DNA of 34,728 nt from Aquabacterium sp. (GTDB lineage: Bacteria; Pseudomonadota; Gammaproteobacteria; Burkholderiales; Burkholderiaceae_C): the NCBI RefSeq assembly GCF_021768455.1, contig NZ_JAIZVX010000025.1, positions 1 to 34,728 on the forward strand, given 5' to 3'. This document shows positions 31,653 through 34,728 of this stretch, piece after piece (positions within the stretch are counted from its first letter, which is position 1; every line of letters starts with the position of its first letter). The notes under the pieces were generated by a model. It saw nothing but the letters and a program-made list of their open reading frames with translations, was not told the origin of the DNA and ran no database searches. Both the position numbers and the translations under genes were made by a program.

Positions 31653-33563
31653 TCACATCAGCGCTGGGGCGGCTGCCTGCGCCCGCAGGTGGCGACCCAG
31701 TGTCTGACGCAACTCGTCCTGCCTGAAGGGCTTGGCGAGGTGGTCGTCCATGCCGGCGTCGATGCAGCGCTGGCGATCGCCACCCATGGCGTTGGCCGTC
31801 AGCGCGATCACCGGGATCGCCGGCAAGCCATGGGTGCGCTCCCACGTGCGCAGTTCCCGCGTGGCCTCGATGCCGTCGAGTTCGGGCATCTGGCAGTCCA
31901 TCAGCACGACGTCGAAGGTGCGGCCAGGCTGGCACAGCTGGGCCAGGGCCAGGCGTCCGTTCTCCACCCGAGTGACCCTCATTCCCAGGTTGGCCAGCGA
32001 GGCTTCCGCCACCAGGGCGTTGACCGCGTTGTCTTCGGCCAGCAGCACGTGCGGCGGCGCGGCCGCGGGCAAGGTGGCTGGCAGGGTGTCGGCAAAGGCC
32101 GTGGCCAGGGTGTCGGGGTCGGTGCCCGCAGGGGCCTCGCGCTCCTGCAAGGGCAGGGGCAGGTCGACGCTGATGGCGGCGGTCAGGGGCAGGGGGGCGC
32201 GCAAGGTGAACACCGAGCCTCGCCCCACGATGCTGTCGCAGGCGATGTCACCGCCCATGGCGCGGGCGATCTCGCGGGTGATGGTCAAGCCCAGGCCGGT
32301 GCCCTTGTGGCGACGACCAAAGCTGCCGTCCACCTGGTGGAAGGCGTCGAACACGCGGGGCAGCTGGTCTGGCGGGATGCCGATGCCACTGTCGCGCACC
32401 TGAAAGAGCACCTCTTCGCCGGGCTGGCCGTCGAGGAGGGGGCGCTGCACGCTCACCGCCACCCAGCCCTCGTCGGTGAACTTGATGGCATTGCCCACCA
32501 GGTTGTGCAGCATCTGGCGCACCCGGGCCGGGTCGCCCATCACCCAGCATGGCGAGGGCAGGGCGATGTCGGTTTCCAGGGCCAGGCCCTTTTCGGCCGC
32601 GGTCACCCGCAGCAGGCCCAGTACATCGTGCACCACGCTGCCCAGCTCGAAGGGCGCGTGCTCCACCTGGAGGTGGCCGGCCTCGATCCTTGAAAAATCC
32701 AGCACGTCGTTGATCAGGGTGAGCAGGTGCTCGCCCGCGTGCTCGATGAGTTCGAGCTGCTGGTGCGACTCGTTCAGCAATCCGGCCTTGCGTGGCAGGC
32801 GCTGTTGCAGCAGCCGGGCCAGGCCCAGCATGCCGTGCAGGGGCGTGCGCATCTCGTGGCTCATGGTGGCCAGGAACTGGTCCTTCACCGCGCTGTGGCG
32901 CTGGGCCAGTTTCAGGGCCTGGGCACGCTCCTGGGCGATGCGGTCGGTGGTGAAGCGCAACCAGAGCAGTTCGGTGATGCGGCGCTCGGCCCGGCGGCTC
33001 TCGAACAGCATCATGCCCAGCAAGGCCAGCAGGCCGAAAAATCCGAACCAGCCATAGGTGTCCTGCCGCCAGGCCAGGGCCAGGGCGGGGGGCAGCAGCA
33101 TGGGCAGGTTGATGGCCAGGTTGGGCGCCATGTGGGCCTGGGTCGTCAGCGTGCTGATGGCCGAGCCCCCCACGAGCACGGCCACGACCACCGCGGTGGT
33201 GACGAGGTCGTCGGCCGGGATCAGCCAACCGCCGGCCAGGCCCCAGGTCAGGCCGTGCAGCACGCAGACCAGGCACAGGCTGCGCAGCCAGGCGGCGCTG
33301 TCGCGTTGCGGATCGCGCTGGTAGGCGCGCATGTGGGCAATGCGAAAGGCCGAGGCGCCCAGGCACACCGCCACCCACTGCAGGGCCCGCTCCCACCCGG
33401 CCTGCTGGCCGATCAGCAGGGCCAGGGCCACGGCAAAGACACCGCTGACCAGGGCCACCGGCACCGTCGGGCCGAAGAGCATGCGCACCCGCTCCACCTG
33501 GATCAGGCGGTGCAGTTCGGGATCGTGGGGGGTGACCCGGGCCGGGTCGGGGGAGGGAAGCAT
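31653..33563 (-). CDS. Membrane hybrid sensor histidine kinase with receiver
   Basis: The 636-residue kinase has an N-terminal membrane domain with about six helices (about 30-190) and no long periplasmic loop. HisKA follows with H236 in TMSHEMRTPLH, then HATPase with the N-box near N354-N358, DSGIG near 391 and GTGLGL near 421. A C-terminal receiver has D556 in LMDCQMPELDG and K611. All catalytic residues look intact. There is no HPt domain. The integral membrane sensor suggests a signal within the membrane or from a membrane component. The ATG at 33561-33563 was chosen; an in-frame TTG 21 bases earlier falls within the inverted repeat upstream. It lies downstream of the PEP-CTERM gene on the same strand, 94 bases away. 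Confidence 0.93.
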   Translation of the reverse strand: MLPSPDPARVTPHDPELHRLIQVERVRMLFGPTVPVALVSGVFAVALALLIGQQAGWERALQWVAVCLGASAFRIAHMRAYQRDPQRDSAAWLRSLCLVCVLHGLTWGLAGGWLIPADDLVTTAVVVAVLVGGSAISTLTTQAHMAPNLAINLPMLLPPALALAWRQDTYGWFGFFGLLALLGMMLFESRRAERRITELLWLRFTTDRIAQERAQALKLAQRHSAVKDQFLATMSHEMRTPLHGMLGLARLLQQRLPRKAGLLNESHQQLELIEHAGEHLLTLINDVLDFSRIEAGHLQVEHAPFELGSVVHDVLGLLRVTAAEKGLALETDIALPSPCWVMGDPARVRQMLHNLVGNAIKFTDEGWVAVSVQRPLLDGQPGEEVLFQVRDSGIGIPPDQLPRVFDAFHQVDGSFGRRHKGTGLGLTITREIARAMGGDIACDSIVGRGSVFTLRAPLPLTAAISVDLPLPLQEREAPAGTDPDTLATAFADTLPATLPAAAPPHVLLAEDNAVNALVAEASLANLGMRVTRVENGRLALAQLCQPGRTFDVVLMDCQMPELDGIEATRELRTWERTHGLPAIPVIALTANAMGGDRQRCIDAGMDDHLAKPFRQDELRQTLGRHLRAQAAAPALM

Positions 33564-33578
33564 GGCGCAGGTGACACA

Positions 33579-33595
33579 GGACAAAGCGTTTGTCC
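33579..33595. promoter_or_regulatory. Inverted repeat upstream of the hybrid kinase
   Basis: GGACAAA-GCG-TTTGTCC is a perfect 7-bp inverted repeat ending 16 bases before the kinase ATG. It is AT-richer than its surroundings. It could be an operator, or an RNA hairpin in the leader of the kinase mRNA. Confidence 0.4.
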
Positions 33596-33606
33596 TTATC
33601 GGCCGG

Positions 33607-33626
33607 CCCGCCCGCAGGCTTGAGCG
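33607..33626 (-). terminator. Possible hairpin after the PEP-CTERM gene
   Basis: GCCCGC and GCGGGC flank an 8-base loop about 30-50 bases past the PEP-CTERM stop. No T-run follows on the minus strand, so it may attenuate read-through into the kinase gene rather than stop it. Confidence 0.3.
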
Positions 33627-33657
33627 GGCAGGCCAAGGCGCTGCGATCGGGTGGGGC

Positions 33658-34683
33658 TCAGTGGGCGCTGGCTGCGCGGGGCTGCGCCCGCCGGCTTGCC
33701 GCGCCGATGCCCGCCAGGCCCAGGCCCATCAGGGCCCAGGTGGCAGGCTCGGGGATGGGCGCAGTCGTGTCCACGTAGGGAAGCTGGGCCGAGAAATAGG
33801 CGTTGGCATTGGCGGCGACTTCGATGTCGTAGCCGCCATCCAGTGCTTGGGTGCCCATGTTGACAAACTGCAGGGAGATGGGCGCGGATGCGTTGAATTC
33901 CAGCAGGGGCACTGCATCGCTGGTTCCAGCAATGTAAGGGTCGAACCGGCTCTGACTGGCTTGCACTGTCGACAGGTTCTCAGAGCTCCCATCGGAGGGG
34001 GTGCCGTAACTGGTCAAGACCAGAGAGATGTGCTGGTCACTCCAGAGCGGATCCAAGTTCCAGTTCGCGCCGTCGTAGCCACGGCTGGCAAGCCAGGCGT
34101 TCAGGCTGCTGCCATCGATGCGAGCCTGCACCGTGGCCGTGCCGGTGATTTCGATGGCTGTGTTGGCCGACAGGGTGAAGCGGGTCTGATCGAAGGTGCC
34201 GGGGTCGGTGCTTGTGGCCAGGGTGAGGCTTTGGGCCTCATTCGGAAAGGCATAGAGATTGCCAAACCCGTTGTCGCTGACATGGCTTGTCAGGTCTGAA
34301 AGTCGCAGGCTGGATGACACCGTCAGGCTGTCCGGCGAAGCGGTTGCTGTCGCCTGGCCGCTGCTGTACACGATGGTGGTGTTGGGCGTGAGGCCATTCT
34401 GGTAACTCGGGCTGTTGAGCACATAGGTGCCGTTTTCGCCGTCCCAGGTTTGGTCCCGGATGTTCAGGAAGGTGGAGCCCTGGAAGCTGATCGTTGGTGT
34501 CACGCCATCTGTCGTGTCCAGATCGACCAGGCGATACCCGATGTTGCTCAGCGTGGTGGTGACCGAAACCACCACCGGGTCGTTGGCCGCCCAGCTGTGG
34601 CCCGGTGCCACCCAGAGGGCGGACAGGGCGCAGCAGGCCAGGGCGCGCAGGGTGTGGCGTGGTGAAGGCGCAAGGTGGCGCAT
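33658..34683 (-). CDS. PEP-CTERM sorting domain-containing exported protein
   Basis: The 341-residue protein starts with a signal peptide (about 1-32, ending in SWA). It ends with a PEP-CTERM tail: the PIPEPATWALMGLGLAGIG stretch (about 309-327), with the Pro-Glu-Pro motif and a hydrophobic helix, then a basic end (SRRAQPRAASAH). This tail is recognised and cleaved by exosortase (EpsH/XrtA type), and the mature protein is sent to the surface or to exopolysaccharide. The body is Ser/Thr/Asn/Asp-rich and probably beta-structured, with no enzyme motif seen. Its codon use is less GC-biased than its neighbours, as is common for such surface proteins. No exosortase gene is in the window. The ATG at 34681-34683 is preceded by AGGAGA. 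Confidence 0.93.
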   Translation of the reverse strand: MRHLAPSPRHTLRALACCALSALWVAPGHSWAANDPVVVSVTTTLSNIGYRLVDLDTTDGVTPTISFQGSTFLNIRDQTWDGENGTYVLNSPSYQNGLTPNTTIVYSSGQATATASPDSLTVSSSLRLSDLTSHVSDNGFGNLYAFPNEAQSLTLATSTDPGTFDQTRFTLSANTAIEITGTATVQARIDGSSLNAWLASRGYDGANWNLDPLWSDQHISLVLTSYGTPSDGSSENLSTVQASQSRFDPYIAGTSDAVPLLEFNASAPISLQFVNMGTQALDGGYDIEVAANANAYFSAQLPYVDTTAPIPEPATWALMGLGLAGIGAASRRAQPRAASAH

Positions 34684-34685
34684 GG

Positions 34686-34728
34686 GGCTCTCCTGATCAT
34701 GTTGTAAGGCTTTTGATTCTGGAGAGCC
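34686..34728 (-). promoter_or_regulatory. Leader hairpin overlapping the Shine-Dalgarno of the PEP-CTERM gene
   Basis: GGCTCTCC (34686-34693) and GGAGAGCC (34721-34728) are perfect 8-base inverted arms 27 bases apart. In the minus-strand mRNA the downstream arm contains the GGAG ribosome binding site of the PEP-CTERM gene, so pairing would hide it. The window ends at the upstream arm, so a longer stem cannot be judged. Confidence 0.45.

Overview
The window is GC-rich, densely coding bacterial DNA, most likely from the chromosome of a betaproteobacterium of the order Burkholderiales. This rests on three things: the gene content and order (mnmG-rsmG-parA-parB, and a Kef-type antiporter divergent from kdsD-kdsC-lptC), a PEP-CTERM protein, and the density of hybrid kinases and diguanylate cyclases. 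The mnmE end, the mnmG-rsmG-parA-parB block and three parS sites place it near the chromosomal replication origin. No oriC, rRNA, tRNA, CRISPR array, insertion sequence or prophage was seen.

Layout. 1-1005 is the 3' part of mnmE. 1063-2668 holds a stand-alone cyclic-nucleotide-binding protein and an HD-GYP response regulator. A very large hybrid histidine kinase (2708-6748) and a CPA2/Kef antiporter (6857-8872) lie on the minus strand. 8956-12000 is a tightly overlapping LPS operon, kdsD-kdsC-lptC-SDR. 12057-13153 holds two minus-strand genes: an exported Arg/Asp/His-rich protein and a glycine-rich RRM protein with a good terminator and a candidate promoter. 13422-15962 carries an unknown membrane protein, a YchJ-family protein and a fatty acid hydroxylase/sterol desaturase family protein. 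A small YkgJ-type cysteine protein (15990-16256) runs the other way.

16565-23066 is the origin-linked block: mnmG, rsmG, an unrecognised basic low-complexity exported protein, parA, parB and a membrane-anchored methyltransferase. Two parS sites lie inside mnmG and one inside rsmG, so the ParABS partition machinery and its centromere are within about 4.3 kb. 23036-29511 is mostly signalling on the minus strand: a chemotaxis receptor, a PAS hybrid kinase and two tandem paralogous diguanylate cyclases, with one flavin-reductase-family gene on the plus strand. 29750-31635 is a cytochrome b561-YceI-YceI set. The window closes with another hybrid kinase (31653-33563) and a PEP-CTERM exported protein (33658-34683).

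How the parts fit. MnmE and MnmG modify the tRNA wobble uridine together, and RsmG methylates 16S rRNA. KdsD, KdsC and LptC serve Kdo synthesis and LPS export. The two GGDEF proteins should make c-di-GMP and the HD-GYP protein should degrade it, with three hybrid kinases and one MCP as sensory inputs; the wiring between them is inferred, not visible. I did not find a clearly new multi-gene system. The observations most worth checking are the intragenic parS cluster, the unusual gene between rsmG and parA, and the hairpin that could hide the ribosome binding site of the PEP-CTERM gene.
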